From contig JAYPOZ010000005.1 of NCBI GenBank assembly GCA_038131165.1, positions 1-64,000 of the forward strand: a DNA stretch of 64,000 nt, given 5' to 3'. The position numbers were made by a program, and so were the translations under genes. Numbering within the stretch: position 1 is the first letter of the stretch; every line of letters begins with the position of its first letter. This document shows positions 48,431 to 57,156 of this stretch, one piece after another. The notes below the pieces were generated by a model. That model was not told where the DNA came from. It did not search any database and saw only the letters and a list, made by a program, of their open reading frames with translations. Origin of the DNA: UBA6544 sp038131165. Lineage in GTDB: Bacteria; Pseudomonadota; Alphaproteobacteria; UBA8366.

Positions 48431-50710
48431 ATGGTACAAATCGAAGTCACGCCACAGGCGGCGAAGGCGCTTTATGACAGGATGGCGGCGAACATCGCCG
48501 CTGTCCGGGCCAGGGACGCTGGTCCGCTGACGCTTGCGGACAAGCTGCTCTATGGCCATTTGGACGATGCGGCTTCTCAGGAACTCGATCCGGGCCGCGC
48601 CACTCTGCGGCTGCGGCCCGACCGGGTGGTGTTTCAGGACGTGCTCGGCCAGAGCGGGATGCTGCAGTTCATGATGACCGGGCGCCACCGGGTCGCCGTG
48701 CCGACCAGCATCCATTGCGATCATCTGATCGAAGCGCGGCAGACGGCAGGCCCGGACCTGGCGCAGTCGCTGGACGAGAACCGTGAGGTCTACGATTTCC
48801 TGCGGTCCGCCGCCGCGAAATACGGCGCCGGGTTCTGGGCGCCGGGGGCCGGGATCATCCACCAAGTGGTGCTGGAGAACTACGCTTATCCCGGCACGAT
48901 GATCATCGGCACCGATTCCCATACGCCGAATGGGGGCGGTCTCTGGGCCTGCGACGTCGGCGTCGGCGGCGCCGATGCGACCGAGGTGATCGCCGGCCTG
49001 CACTGGGAGCTTCTGCATCCCAGGCGGATCGCCGTCTATCTGACGGGCGCGCTCTCCGGCTGGACGGCGCCCAAGGATATCATTCTTTATGTGGCGGGTG
49101 CGCTCGGCGTCTCCGGCGGCACCAATGCGATCGTGGAATATATCGGCCCCGGCGCGCGGACCATCAGCGCCACGGGCAAGGCGACCATCGCCAATATGGG
49201 GGCGGAACTGGGAGCCACGACGTCGGTCTTCCCCTACGACCCGAAGATGGCGGCCTATCTGGAGGCGACGGGCCGGAGCGGCTTGGTGCCGCTGGCCGAT
49301 GCCGCGCGCGATCTGTTGGCGCCCGACGCGGAGGCCGAGGCCGACCCCGATGCCTATTACGACCGGGTCGTGCGTCTCGATCTGTCGGCGCTGGAGCCGC
49401 ATGTCGTCGGGCCGCACACGCCGGATCGGGCGCGGCCGATCTCGGCGCTGAAGGCTGAAATCCGGGATTCGGCGAACGGCTTTCCCGAGACCCTCAGCAG
49501 CGTGTTGATCGGCAGTTGCACCAATTCGTCATACGAGGATATGAGCCGCGCCGCCGACGTTGCGGCGCAGGCGGCCGCGCGGGGGGCGGCGAGCGCGGTG
49601 CCTTTCATGGTGACGCCGGGCTCGGAGCAGGTGCGCGCGACGATCGAACGCGACGGTCAGATGGCGGCGCTGGAAGCGGTGGGCGCCGCTGTGCTGGCGA
49701 ATGCCTGCGGTCCCTGCATCGGGCAATGGCGCCGCCGCGATCCCGCGGCCGAGAAACCGAATGCGATCGTGACGTCCTATAATCGAAACTTTCCGCAACG
49801 CAACGACGGGCGCGCGACGACGTTGAACTTCATCGCCAGTCCGGAACTGGCGACGGCCATGGCGCTTGCGGGGCGGCTGGACTTCAACCCATTGACCGAC
49901 GCGCTGACCGCCGCCGACGGCTCGGCCTTTCGGCTGGCGCCGCCCGCCCCCGCGCCCGAGGTGCCGCCCGACGGATTCGAGCAAGGGCAAGCTTATTATC
50001 AGGCGCCGCCGGCGGACGGCAGCAAGATCGAGATTGCCATCGCCCCGGACAGCGAAAGGCTTCAGGCGCTGCAGCCTTGGTCCGCGTGGGATGGTGCCGA
50101 TTTCCGCGATCTGCCGGTGCTCTTGAAGGCCAAGGGCAAGACGACGACGGACCAGATTTCGCCGGCCGGGCCCTGGCTGCGGTTGCGCGGCCATCTCGAT
50201 CGGTTCAGCGACAATATGTTCATGGGAGTCATCAACGCCTATACGGGCGAGCGCGGCGCGGGCCGCAACGTCCTGACCGTAAACGTCGCCGGTTTCTCCG
50301 ATATCGCACGCGACTACCAGCGGCGCGGGTTACGCTGGGTCGCCGTCGGCGACGGCAATTACGGGGAAGGCAGCAGCCGCGAGCATGCCGCATTGTCGCC
50401 GCGGCTGCTCGGCGCGGCCGCCGTCATCGCGCGCAGCTTCGCCCGCATCCACGAGACCAATCTGAAGAAACAGGGCGTGCTCGCGCTGACCTTCGCCGAT
50501 CCCGCCGATTACGACCGGCTGCGCGAGGACGACCGGATCAGCTTGCGGCATCTCGACGCCCTGGCGCCGGGAGAGCCGGTCGCCTGCGTACTGCGTCACA
50601 GCGACGGAGGGCAGGAGGCGATCTCGCTCCGGCACAGCTATACCGCTGCCCAGCTGGACTGGTTCCGCTGCGGCTCGGCACTCAACGTGCTGCGCGGCGG
50701 ACCGGCTTAG
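48431..50710 (+). CDS. Aconitate hydratase, mitochondrial type
   Basis: A 759-aa [4Fe-4S] enzyme interconverting citrate and isocitrate. It follows mitochondrial aconitase almost block for block: LTLADKLLYGHLDD, LRPDRVVFQDVLGQSGMLQF, PTSIHCDHLIEA, IGTDSHTPNGGGL, LIGSCTNSSYEDM with the first cluster Cys, NACGPCIGQW with the other two, SYNRNFPQRND and GDGNYGEGSSREHAAL. Bacterial AcnA (about 890 aa) and AcnB have different organisation, so this is the less common mAcn type. ATG at 48431 follows the AT-rich region; the longer frame (to 48317) overlaps the promoter. A methylaconitate-like relative is an alternative, but spacing favours aconitase. Confidence 0.9.
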   Translation: MVQIEVTPQAAKALYDRMAANIAAVRARDAGPLTLADKLLYGHLDDAASQELDPGRATLRLRPDRVVFQDVLGQSGMLQFMMTGRHRVAVPTSIHCDHLIEARQTAGPDLAQSLDENREVYDFLRSAAAKYGAGFWAPGAGIIHQVVLENYAYPGTMIIGTDSHTPNGGGLWACDVGVGGADATEVIAGLHWELLHPRRIAVYLTGALSGWTAPKDIILYVAGALGVSGGTNAIVEYIGPGARTISATGKATIANMGAELGATTSVFPYDPKMAAYLEATGRSGLVPLADAARDLLAPDAEAEADPDAYYDRVVRLDLSALEPHVVGPHTPDRARPISALKAEIRDSANGFPETLSSVLIGSCTNSSYEDMSRAADVAAQAAARGAASAVPFMVTPGSEQVRATIERDGQMAALEAVGAAVLANACGPCIGQWRRRDPAAEKPNAIVTSYNRNFPQRNDGRATTLNFIASPELATAMALAGRLDFNPLTDALTAADGSAFRLAPPAPAPEVPPDGFEQGQAYYQAPPADGSKIEIAIAPDSERLQALQPWSAWDGADFRDLPVLLKAKGKTTTDQISPAGPWLRLRGHLDRFSDNMFMGVINAYTGERGAGRNVLTVNVAGFSDIARDYQRRGLRWVAVGDGNYGEGSSREHAALSPRLLGAAAVIARSFARIHETNLKKQGVLALTFADPADYDRLREDDRISLRHLDALAPGEPVACVLRHSDGGQEAISLRHSYTAAQLDWFRCGSALNVLRGGPA

Positions 50711-52143
50711 CAGGTCGGTGGTTGTGCGCCGACGTTCCGGCCGGCGACGGGAAGTTCGATCCAGAATGCCGTCTCGCTGCCGGACTCGCTGCGGAAGCCG
50801 ATCCGGCCGCCCATGAGCTCGGTCAATTGCTTCGAGATCGTCAGGCCGATTCCGCTCCCTTCGATGCTGCCGGATTCATGGCCGAGCCTGTTGAAGGCCT
50901 CGAAAATGTGGGGCTGCATTTCCTGGGGTATGCCCGTGCCGGTATCGGCGACATTGATTCGGAGCCTATCGTCCGCGCTCCGGGACGCGGAGAGCCGAAC
51001 GGCGCCGTTGTCGATGTTGTATTTGATGCCGTTCGAGATCAGGTTCAGGAGAATTTGGCGCAGATGCATCGGGTCCGCGCGACAGGCCGGCGCGAATTTT
51101 ACGCTGTCTTCGACGATCAGCCGGATATCCCGTTTTTCGGCGGCCGGCCGCGATTTGGCGATGCAATCCTCGACCATTTCCACCAGTGAGATGTCGACGA
51201 TCTCGACCTTCAGTTTTCCGGACTCTATTCGCGACAAATCCAGGACTTGATTGATCAAGGCAAGAAGGTGGTCGCCATTGTCCAGGACCTGATTGATGTA
51301 GCGGAGGTGGGTTTCGCTCGGCGGATCGTCGGGATCGTCGGCAAGCAATTGACTGAAGCCGAGAATGGAATTCAGTGGCGTGCGCAGCTCGTGGCTCATC
51401 GACGAGAGGAATTCGGATTTGGCCCGACTTGCATTCTCGGCGCGATCGCGTTCGTTCGATATCTCCTCGACAAGCCTCAGATTCTCCAAGCCCAACCGCA
51501 AAACCGCGGTCGTCTGCATGTTTGCGTTGCGCCCGAACATGGCGAGGACGACGACATAGACAAGCATGCAAAGGGCCAGGATATAGAGAATCTCGTCCCG
51601 TTCGACGGCCAACCGGATCATAAAAAGCAGGTTAAGCGGCAGCAGATAAGACAGATACGCGAGACGATAGACGGACAATCCCGCGATCGAGCCCGCCGAC
51701 ATTCCCGCGATCACGAATACCGAGAGCGACACCGCACGCGTGTCGTCGAATGGCGTGGCCGCAATCAAGGCGGTGGACCAAATCAGCGATGAAGCCAGCG
51801 TGAGACCGATGAAACCGAAGCGGTGCCGTCGCCGCGCTTCGTCGTTGGCGGGTTGCTCTGCGCCCAGGAATCGTTGGGCCATCCAATAGCGCAGAATGCT
51901 CAGCGGTATCATCGGGCTCAGCAGCCACACCGCGTCGAAGCGTCCGGAGATATAGGACATGGCGCTCGCGAATACGCACGCGACGGTAAGATTCGCCCAG
52001 ATCAGACCTCTCTGGTTTTCCGCAAGCAACCGCAACCGGGCATTCTCGACGGCCGCGGACGACGGTGACGCATCCGACGCCTCGGCTGTGTGGCCCGGTG
52101 AAAGCCCCGTCTGATCCAGACTATGGGAATCCGTGGAATCCAT
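50707..52143 (-). CDS. Membrane sensor histidine kinase
   Basis: A 478-aa kinase. The N-terminal half has six hydrophobic segments (about 45-200) with very short loops (LIWANLTVACVFASAMSYIS, LTLASSLIWSTALIAA), so the sensor is membrane-embedded. Then a coiled coil (EISNERDRAENASRAK), HisKA with His251 in FLSSMSHELRTPLNSILGFS and HATPase with NLISNGIKYNIDNG, DTGTGIPQEM and GSGIGLTISK. ATG at 52143 is preferred over a TTG four codons earlier. No cognate regulator beside it. It shares TTAG stops with the aconitase gene. Confidence 0.9.
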   Translation of the reverse strand: MDSTDSHSLDQTGLSPGHTAEASDASPSSAAVENARLRLLAENQRGLIWANLTVACVFASAMSYISGRFDAVWLLSPMIPLSILRYWMAQRFLGAEQPANDEARRRHRFGFIGLTLASSLIWSTALIAATPFDDTRAVSLSVFVIAGMSAGSIAGLSVYRLAYLSYLLPLNLLFMIRLAVERDEILYILALCMLVYVVVLAMFGRNANMQTTAVLRLGLENLRLVEEISNERDRAENASRAKSEFLSSMSHELRTPLNSILGFSQLLADDPDDPPSETHLRYINQVLDNGDHLLALINQVLDLSRIESGKLKVEIVDISLVEMVEDCIAKSRPAAEKRDIRLIVEDSVKFAPACRADPMHLRQILLNLISNGIKYNIDNGAVRLSASRSADDRLRINVADTGTGIPQEMQPHIFEAFNRLGHESGSIEGSGIGLTISKQLTELMGGRIGFRSESGSETAFWIELPVAGRNVGAQPPTC

Positions 52144-52291
52144 TGTACCTGTCAATCGCGCCGCCTGCTCGGACCGAACTCTCTCCCGAGTCGGCTCTCG
52201 GGACGGGCGACTTCCGGTCTTCCCTGCGTCATGTTAGAGGAACCGAAACGGGCTGTCGAAAGGCGCTTTCGGATGAGGGGTCGGTCACGGC

Positions 52292-53284
52292 CTAGCGGCT
52301 GCCCCGGAGCGCGATGTTGTCGAGCGGCTCGCCGCGCGCCAGATGATCGAGATTGCGCGGTACCGTCATCCAGCGGCGTTCCCGCGAGGCTTCGCTCCGC
52401 GAGCTGCAATGCGGGGTCATGATGACGTTGTCGAGTTCGTGGATCGGGAAGCGCGACGGCGGCCGTTCCGGGTCTTCCGGTGCCGGGTAGCCGTACCACA
52501 CATCGAGGAAGGCCCCGCCGATCCGCTTCTCCGCGAGCGCGTTGTAGAGCGCTTCCTCGTCGATGACCGGCGCGCGGCCGACATTGATGATGGTCGCGCT
52601 GGTTTTCATCAGATCGAACTTCGTCGCGTCGATCAGGCCGCGCGTCTCCGGCGCCGTCGGCAGCGTCATGAGGATGTAATCGCTCTCGCCGAGGAGCCGG
52701 TCGAGCTGGTCGAGACCGTCGAGCCGCTCCAGCGGCGGCGGCGCGCTCCGCGCGGTTCGGTTGACGGCGACGATGCGCATGCCGAAGGCGGCCGCGCGTT
52801 CGGCGGCGGCCTTCCCGATATGCCCGTAGCCAACGATGCCGAGGGTCTTGCCGCAAAGTTCGCCGTGGCTCGGACCGATGCCCGGCACGCGGCCCTGCCA
52901 GCCCTTCTCGCGGAACTCCCGGTCATAGGTCGAGAGGCCGATCTCCCGCTCCAGCATGCCGGCCAGAATGAACTCGGCGATGGCGACTTCGTGGCCATAG
53001 GCGTTGCAGACGGTGCACCCCTTCGGCAGGTCTTCGGGCCGCAGGAACTCGTAGCCGGTGAACGGCACCTGATAGAGGCGCAGCCGCGGCACTTCCGGCC
53101 ACTCCCCCTTGATGCGTCCGCCGACCATGGCGGCGGCCTCGACGATCAATTCCGCGAAACGCTCGAACGGTTCCGCCTCGCTCCAGGTGGTGATCCTCCA
53201 GTCGGTGGCGAGATGTTCGGCGAGCCAGGCGGCGCGGGGCTCGGACATCTGTCCGGCGAGCAGGACGGTCGGCGCGTCGTTCAT
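52292..53284 (-). CDS. D-isomer-specific 2-hydroxyacid dehydrogenase
   Basis: A 330-aa NAD-dependent dehydrogenase. GIVGYGHIGKAAAERAAAFG is the NAD-binding turn (starts about 140), TLPTAPETRGLID and NVGRAPVIDEEALYNAL carry the substrate arginine neighbourhood and acidic residues, and MTPHCSSRS has the catalytic His. The family contains phosphoglycerate, glyoxylate and formate dehydrogenases; the substrate cannot be chosen. It starts 1 bp after the SDR stop at 53286, so the two are tightly coupled and may work in series on one hydroxyacid/keto compound (inference). Confidence 0.9.
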   Translation of the reverse strand: MNDAPTVLLAGQMSEPRAAWLAEHLATDWRITTWSEAEPFERFAELIVEAAAMVGGRIKGEWPEVPRLRLYQVPFTGYEFLRPEDLPKGCTVCNAYGHEVAIAEFILAGMLEREIGLSTYDREFREKGWQGRVPGIGPSHGELCGKTLGIVGYGHIGKAAAERAAAFGMRIVAVNRTARSAPPPLERLDGLDQLDRLLGESDYILMTLPTAPETRGLIDATKFDLMKTSATIINVGRAPVIDEEALYNALAEKRIGGAFLDVWYGYPAPEDPERPPSRFPIHELDNVIMTPHCSSRSEASRERRWMTVPRNLDHLARGEPLDNIALRGSR

Positions 53285-53285
53285 G

Positions 53286-54119
53286 TCAGGCGCCTTTGAA
53301 GGCTTTGAAACGGTCGGCGAAATCCGGATGCCAGCGCGACAGCGGCGGCCGGTTTTCCGCGATATCTCCCGCCGCCCATAACACGCGGCGCCGGTCCTCG
53401 GCGGTGTCGACCTCGTCGTCGGGACACAGAATATAGAAATCGCCCCGCTCGACCGCGGCCAGCATGTAGTCCACGACCTGCATCGGGAGCCAGGCCCCTG
53501 GCTGGTGGGTTCTGGTGCCGGTCGTCGTCCATCCGGGAATCAGCAGATGGGCGGTCACTTGGCAGCCGTCCCGGTTGCGCAGCTCGTGCTGCAGGCTTTC
53601 GGTGTAGTTGATGACCGCGGCCTTCGCCATGTTGTAGGCGGGTTTGCCGCCGGGCGGATTGGTGATGCCCTGCTTCGAGCCGACATTGACGATCAACGCG
53701 GGATCGGCGCCCGCAATCATCGCCGGGGCGAAGGCGAGCACGCCGTTGACGACCCCCATGATGTTGACGGAGACCGTTCGGCGCCAGGCTTCGGGATTCT
53801 CCCAAGTTCCCGCATCGATCCGGGTGACGGCGTTGTTCATCAGGAACGCGATTTCTCCGAACTCCGAGGCGACCGTGTCCTGGAAGGCCGTCATCGCGTC
53901 GAGCTCGCCGACATCCAAGCCGACGGCCCTGACCGTGCCGGCGTCGGGCGATGCTTCTCTCACTTCCCGCGCCGCCGCTTCCAGGGCCTCGTCGGCGATG
54001 TCCGTCATGCAGACGTTCATGCCGAAGGACGCGAGCTTCTTGCAGGTCGCGAGACCGATGCCGCTGGCGGCGCCGGTGACGACGGCCGTGCGGCCGGGAC
54101 TGAATGCGGGATGTGTCAT
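53286..54119 (-). CDS. Short-chain dehydrogenase/reductase
   Basis: A 277-aa SDR. TGAASGIG (about 15-22) for NAD(P), MNNA in place of the full NNAG, VNVGSKQGITNPPGGKPAY with catalytic Ser and Tyr, and NMAKAAV with the Lys. The C-terminus after LLIPGWTTTGTRTHQPG is longer and differs from classical family endings. First gene of a two-gene unit with the 2-hydroxyacid dehydrogenase. Divergent from the phosphodiesterase at 54263 with 143 bp between. Substrate unknown. Confidence 0.87.
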   Translation of the reverse strand: MTHPAFSPGRTAVVTGAASGIGLATCKKLASFGMNVCMTDIADEALEAAAREVREASPDAGTVRAVGLDVGELDAMTAFQDTVASEFGEIAFLMNNAVTRIDAGTWENPEAWRRTVSVNIMGVVNGVLAFAPAMIAGADPALIVNVGSKQGITNPPGGKPAYNMAKAAVINYTESLQHELRNRDGCQVTAHLLIPGWTTTGTRTHQPGAWLPMQVVDYMLAAVERGDFYILCPDDEVDTAEDRRRVLWAAGDIAENRPPLSRWHPDFADRFKAFKGA

Positions 54120-54262
54120 ATCTGCTGCCTTTCCGGAAGCGGCGAAAGCGTCGCACCGGTATCTAAAAGGTCAGTTCAAATGCGACAAGGGCAACGTTAT
54201 TCGGTTAGTCTCGTCTCATGACGGCTTAATCCGAGTTTTGGCGAGAAGCGGGAGGGCAGACA

Positions 54263-55108
54263 ATGCTGCTGGTACAAATGACCGATACCCATATCGAGGA
54301 GCCAGGAGACCTCGCCTACGGCCGCTACGACACGGCGGCCAACCTGCGAGCCGCCGTCGCCGCGATCAACCGGATGGACCCCGCGCCCGATCTGGTGCTG
54401 CATACGGGCGACATGGCGCATCACGGCTCCGCCGAACGCTACAGCCACTTCAGGGAGTTGATTGCCGATCTGCGGGTGCCGTTCTATGCCATTCCGGGCA
54501 ATCACGACGGGCGCGATTCGTTTCGGGCCGCTTTCGCCGATACCGCGTGGATGCCCAAGGACGGCGTCTTCCTGCACTACGTCATCGACGATTTTGCGCT
54601 GCGGATCATCTGCTGCGATTCCGTCCGGGAAGGCGAGACACCCGGCGGATTCTGCACCGAGCGGCTGTCCTGGCTCGACACGCAGTTGAGCCGGGACCCG
54701 GCAAAGCCGACCATTGTCGCTCTGCACCATCCGCCGTTCGGCTCCGGCATGACCGGAACCACAAGCAACGGACTGGTCGAGGGCGGCCCGGAACTGGCGG
54801 CCCTGCTGCGCCGCCATCCCCAGGTGGTGCGCGTCATCGCGGGGCACGCCCACCGGCCCTTCACTTGCGCCTTCGGCGGCACGATCGGCTATGCCGCGCC
54901 GACGACCTGCTACCCTTTCGCGCTGGAGACCGGGCCGGAGCGGGTACTCTCGATCACCGGAGAGCCGCCCGCCTTCGCCGTCCATCTGTGGATGGAGGAT
55001 GCGGGGGCCGGAGAGGCGGATCTCGTCAGTCATACGGTGCCGGTCGGCGAGTGGGGCGAGCCGGTTGTGCTGCTGCGCGCCGGAAAGCGGGTTATTTCGG
55101 CGGCGTGA
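54263..55108 (+). CDS. Calcineurin-like metallophosphoesterase (CpdA/GpdQ type)
   Basis: A 281-aa two-metal phosphodiesterase. All ligand motifs are present: QMTDTHI, LHTGDMAHHG, AIPGNHDGRDSF, ALHHPPFG and GHAHRPF. Members hydrolyse cAMP (CpdA) or glycerophosphodiesters and other phosphodiesters (GpdQ). cAMP is attractive given the cNMP-binding channel in the window, but that link is only suggestive. GGGAGGG precedes the ATG. It overlaps the 3' end of the convergent protein kinase gene by 17 bp. Confidence 0.88.
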   Translation: MLLVQMTDTHIEEPGDLAYGRYDTAANLRAAVAAINRMDPAPDLVLHTGDMAHHGSAERYSHFRELIADLRVPFYAIPGNHDGRDSFRAAFADTAWMPKDGVFLHYVIDDFALRIICCDSVREGETPGGFCTERLSWLDTQLSRDPAKPTIVALHHPPFGSGMTGTTSNGLVEGGPELAALLRRHPQVVRVIAGHAHRPFTCAFGGTIGYAAPTTCYPFALETGPERVLSITGEPPAFAVHLWMEDAGAGEADLVSHTVPVGEWGEPVVLLRAGKRVISAA

Positions 55109-55895
55109 CCGCCGTCGCCAGCGCGCTGCCGTCGCGCGGCCGTTCGGCGGCATCCGGTCGCAACGCTGCCGCAATCCAGTCCCGCACCGCGCCGGACGGC
55201 AGCCGCTTGTAGCTTTTCTGCCCGTCGTCGGGAAGTTCGCCGACCAGCATGAGATGGCCGATCAGGCCGATGGCGAAGATATCGGCCCGGCCGTCGACGG
55301 TGTCGGGCGCGTCGCGCAATTCGGGCGCCACATAAGGGTAGGTTCCCGGAGATTTGAGGGGCAGCGCGGTACCGTCGTCAGCGGAAAGCGCCTGTCCCAG
55401 ATCGCATATGGCGGCGTTTCCATTCGCGGCGATCAGAATATTCTGCGGTTTCAGGTCCCGGTGGACGACGCCGCGTCCATGCAGGATGGCGACGCCCGAG
55501 AGGGTGTCCCGCAGAATCGACAAGGCCAGATCGCGCGGCAAGGGATTGGCAGATTTCTTCGGCAGGTTGGTGCCCCACATCCGGGTCGCGATTGTGTCGA
55601 TGAAATAGGGCATGACGAAATAGGGCGCCTCGTCCTCCGTCACGTCTTGGTCCAGTACCGGTACGATGGCCGGATGGTCGAATGTCGCCAACAGAGCCGC
55701 CTCCCATTCAAAGGCGCGGCGCCAGTCCGGCACGGTATCCGCCTGGCGGCGGCGGAGCGCGTGGCGCTGGCGCCGCCGGGACGGTCGGAAGAGTTTGAGC
55801 GCGACCGTCCGGCCGTCGCGTCGGCACTCGTGGACGCTCGAGAAGGGACCACCGCCCAAACGGCGGACTATGCGGTAGGGACCGATGGCGTCCAT
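55092..55895 (-). CDS. Serine/threonine protein kinase (Hanks type)
   Basis: A 267-aa kinase that covers just the catalytic domain. Glycine loop LGGGPFSSVHE (about 13-23), ATP-lysine Lys34 in VALK, catalytic loop HRDLKPQN (145-152), DLG (165-167, replacing DFG), and GTYPYVAPE with the activation segment end. No membrane helix and no sensor domain. ATG at 55895 is preferred; the frame is open to 55976 across the end of the receiver gene. Located 25 bp downstream of the membrane-tethered receiver gene, same strand, so the two probably form one signalling unit. Confidence 0.9.
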   Translation of the reverse strand: MDAIGPYRIVRRLGGGPFSSVHECRRDGRTVALKLFRPSRRRQRHALRRRQADTVPDWRRAFEWEAALLATFDHPAIVPVLDQDVTEDEAPYFVMPYFIDTIATRMWGTNLPKKSANPLPRDLALSILRDTLSGVAILHGRGVVHRDLKPQNILIAANGNAAICDLGQALSADDGTALPLKSPGTYPYVAPELRDAPDTVDGRADIFAIGLIGHLMLVGELPDDGQKSYKRLPSGAVRDWIAAALRPDAAERPRDGSALATAVTPPK

Positions 55896-55920
55896 GAATG
55901 AGGGCCTGGGGCGGCTTCGG

Positions 55921-57093
55921 CTATTCGCCGAAAGAGCCGTGGCGCGAGGCGGCCCGGGCCAGACATTGCACAACATCGACCCGCTTGCGCAGTTTGGCCA
56001 CGAACTCGCGCAGTTTAGCGCCCTGCAGGATGGTGCCGTTCGGTGCCTTCAGGGCGCCGCCTCTGGCCATGGTGTTCTCCGTCCGAATCAGGTGATCGCT
56101 CCACTTCTTCGTGTAGGCGCCCCACTGCCCCTCGTGATGTTTTTCGATATACTCCGCGATGCTGTTCGGCGTCACGTTTTGCCACCAGTCGACCAGCGGA
56201 ATAACGCCGCAATGCGCTTCCCGGACCCAGTCGTATTTGTTGAAGGCCCGCTTTGGGCCGCTATCGGCCAATGCCCCGGTTTCCGGCAGCGCCGTCAATC
56301 CGGATGGCGCCGCAGCCAGCGGCGCGGGGGCCGGTCCAGGGGCCGGCGTCGGGATTGGTACGGAAGCAGCGGGTGCCGGTGTCGACAGACGCGGGGCCGG
56401 AAGAGGTGGCGACGCCGGAAGGGACGCCGGCGACACGGCTTCCGGCGTCCCCCGGGGCTGTGCCGCTTCGGGTTGTGCCGCTTGGGGCAGTGGCGCCTGG
56501 GGCTGTGGCGCTTGAACCGCGATCGAAGGGGCGGGAGCCGGCTGCGCGGCCGCCGGTATGCGGGCCGGTTCGCGGCTGGATTTCCATAAATCAAGATACC
56601 CATGGGTGAAATACCCGATGCCGCCCGCGAGCAGCACCGCACAGGCGCCATAGGCGAGATATCGGCCGCGCCGGTGCCGCAGCACGGTGTTCAGTTCCTC
56701 GCCCTGATGCAGCATCGACAGGTAGTTCTTTACCTTCGAGGCGACGATCTCCGTATCGAAGGGTTTGACGACGTAGTCGATGGCGCCGAGCTTCAGGGCC
56801 GCGGCCTCGAAGCCCCGGTCGGTCTGCGCAGTGATAAAAACGATCGGAATATGCCGGGTTTCGGGATTCCGCTTCAGTGTCTTGCAAACCTGATATCCGT
56901 CCGTCCCCGGCATCATGAGGTCGAGGAGAATGAGATCCGGCAATTCTGATTCGGCGAGTTCGATCCCCTTGTCGCCATTGGTCGCCTTGATGGTGTCGGC
57001 GCTATCGTGGATCAGCACGGAAAGATAGGTGCAGATATCCTCGTCGTCATCGACGACGAGCACCAATGGTTTATCGATAGATTCGTCCGACAT
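55921..57093 (-). CDS. Membrane-tethered response-regulator receiver protein
   Basis: A 390-aa protein of unusual layout. Residues 9-125 are a complete receiver (acidic VDDDED, phospho-acceptor Asp58 in LILLDLMMPG, ITAQ and Lys110). Then a basic stretch, a single membrane helix at about 145-165 (YLAYGACAVLLAGGIGYF), a Pro/Ala-rich linker of about 110 residues, and a conserved-looking tail (about 288-390: WVREAHCGVIPLVDWWQNV, HHEGQWGAYTKKWSDHL). The receiver would be cytosolic and the tail periplasmic or vice versa; the tail is not recognised. It has no DNA-binding or enzyme output domain. Likely co-transcribed with the protein kinase. Confidence 0.88.
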   Translation of the reverse strand: MSDESIDKPLVLVVDDDEDICTYLSVLIHDSADTIKATNGDKGIELAESELPDLILLDLMMPGTDGYQVCKTLKRNPETRHIPIVFITAQTDRGFEAAALKLGAIDYVVKPFDTEIVASKVKNYLSMLHQGEELNTVLRHRRGRYLAYGACAVLLAGGIGYFTHGYLDLWKSSREPARIPAAAQPAPAPSIAVQAPQPQAPLPQAAQPEAAQPRGTPEAVSPASLPASPPLPAPRLSTPAPAASVPIPTPAPGPAPAPLAAAPSGLTALPETGALADSGPKRAFNKYDWVREAHCGVIPLVDWWQNVTPNSIAEYIEKHHEGQWGAYTKKWSDHLIRTENTMARGGALKAPNGTILQGAKLREFVAKLRKRVDVVQCLARAASRHGSFGE

Positions 57094-57156
57094 TTACGAA
57101 TCAGCTTAGCACAACGGCCTGACCCAGATGTGACGCAGCGCACAGCCGGTATACGA

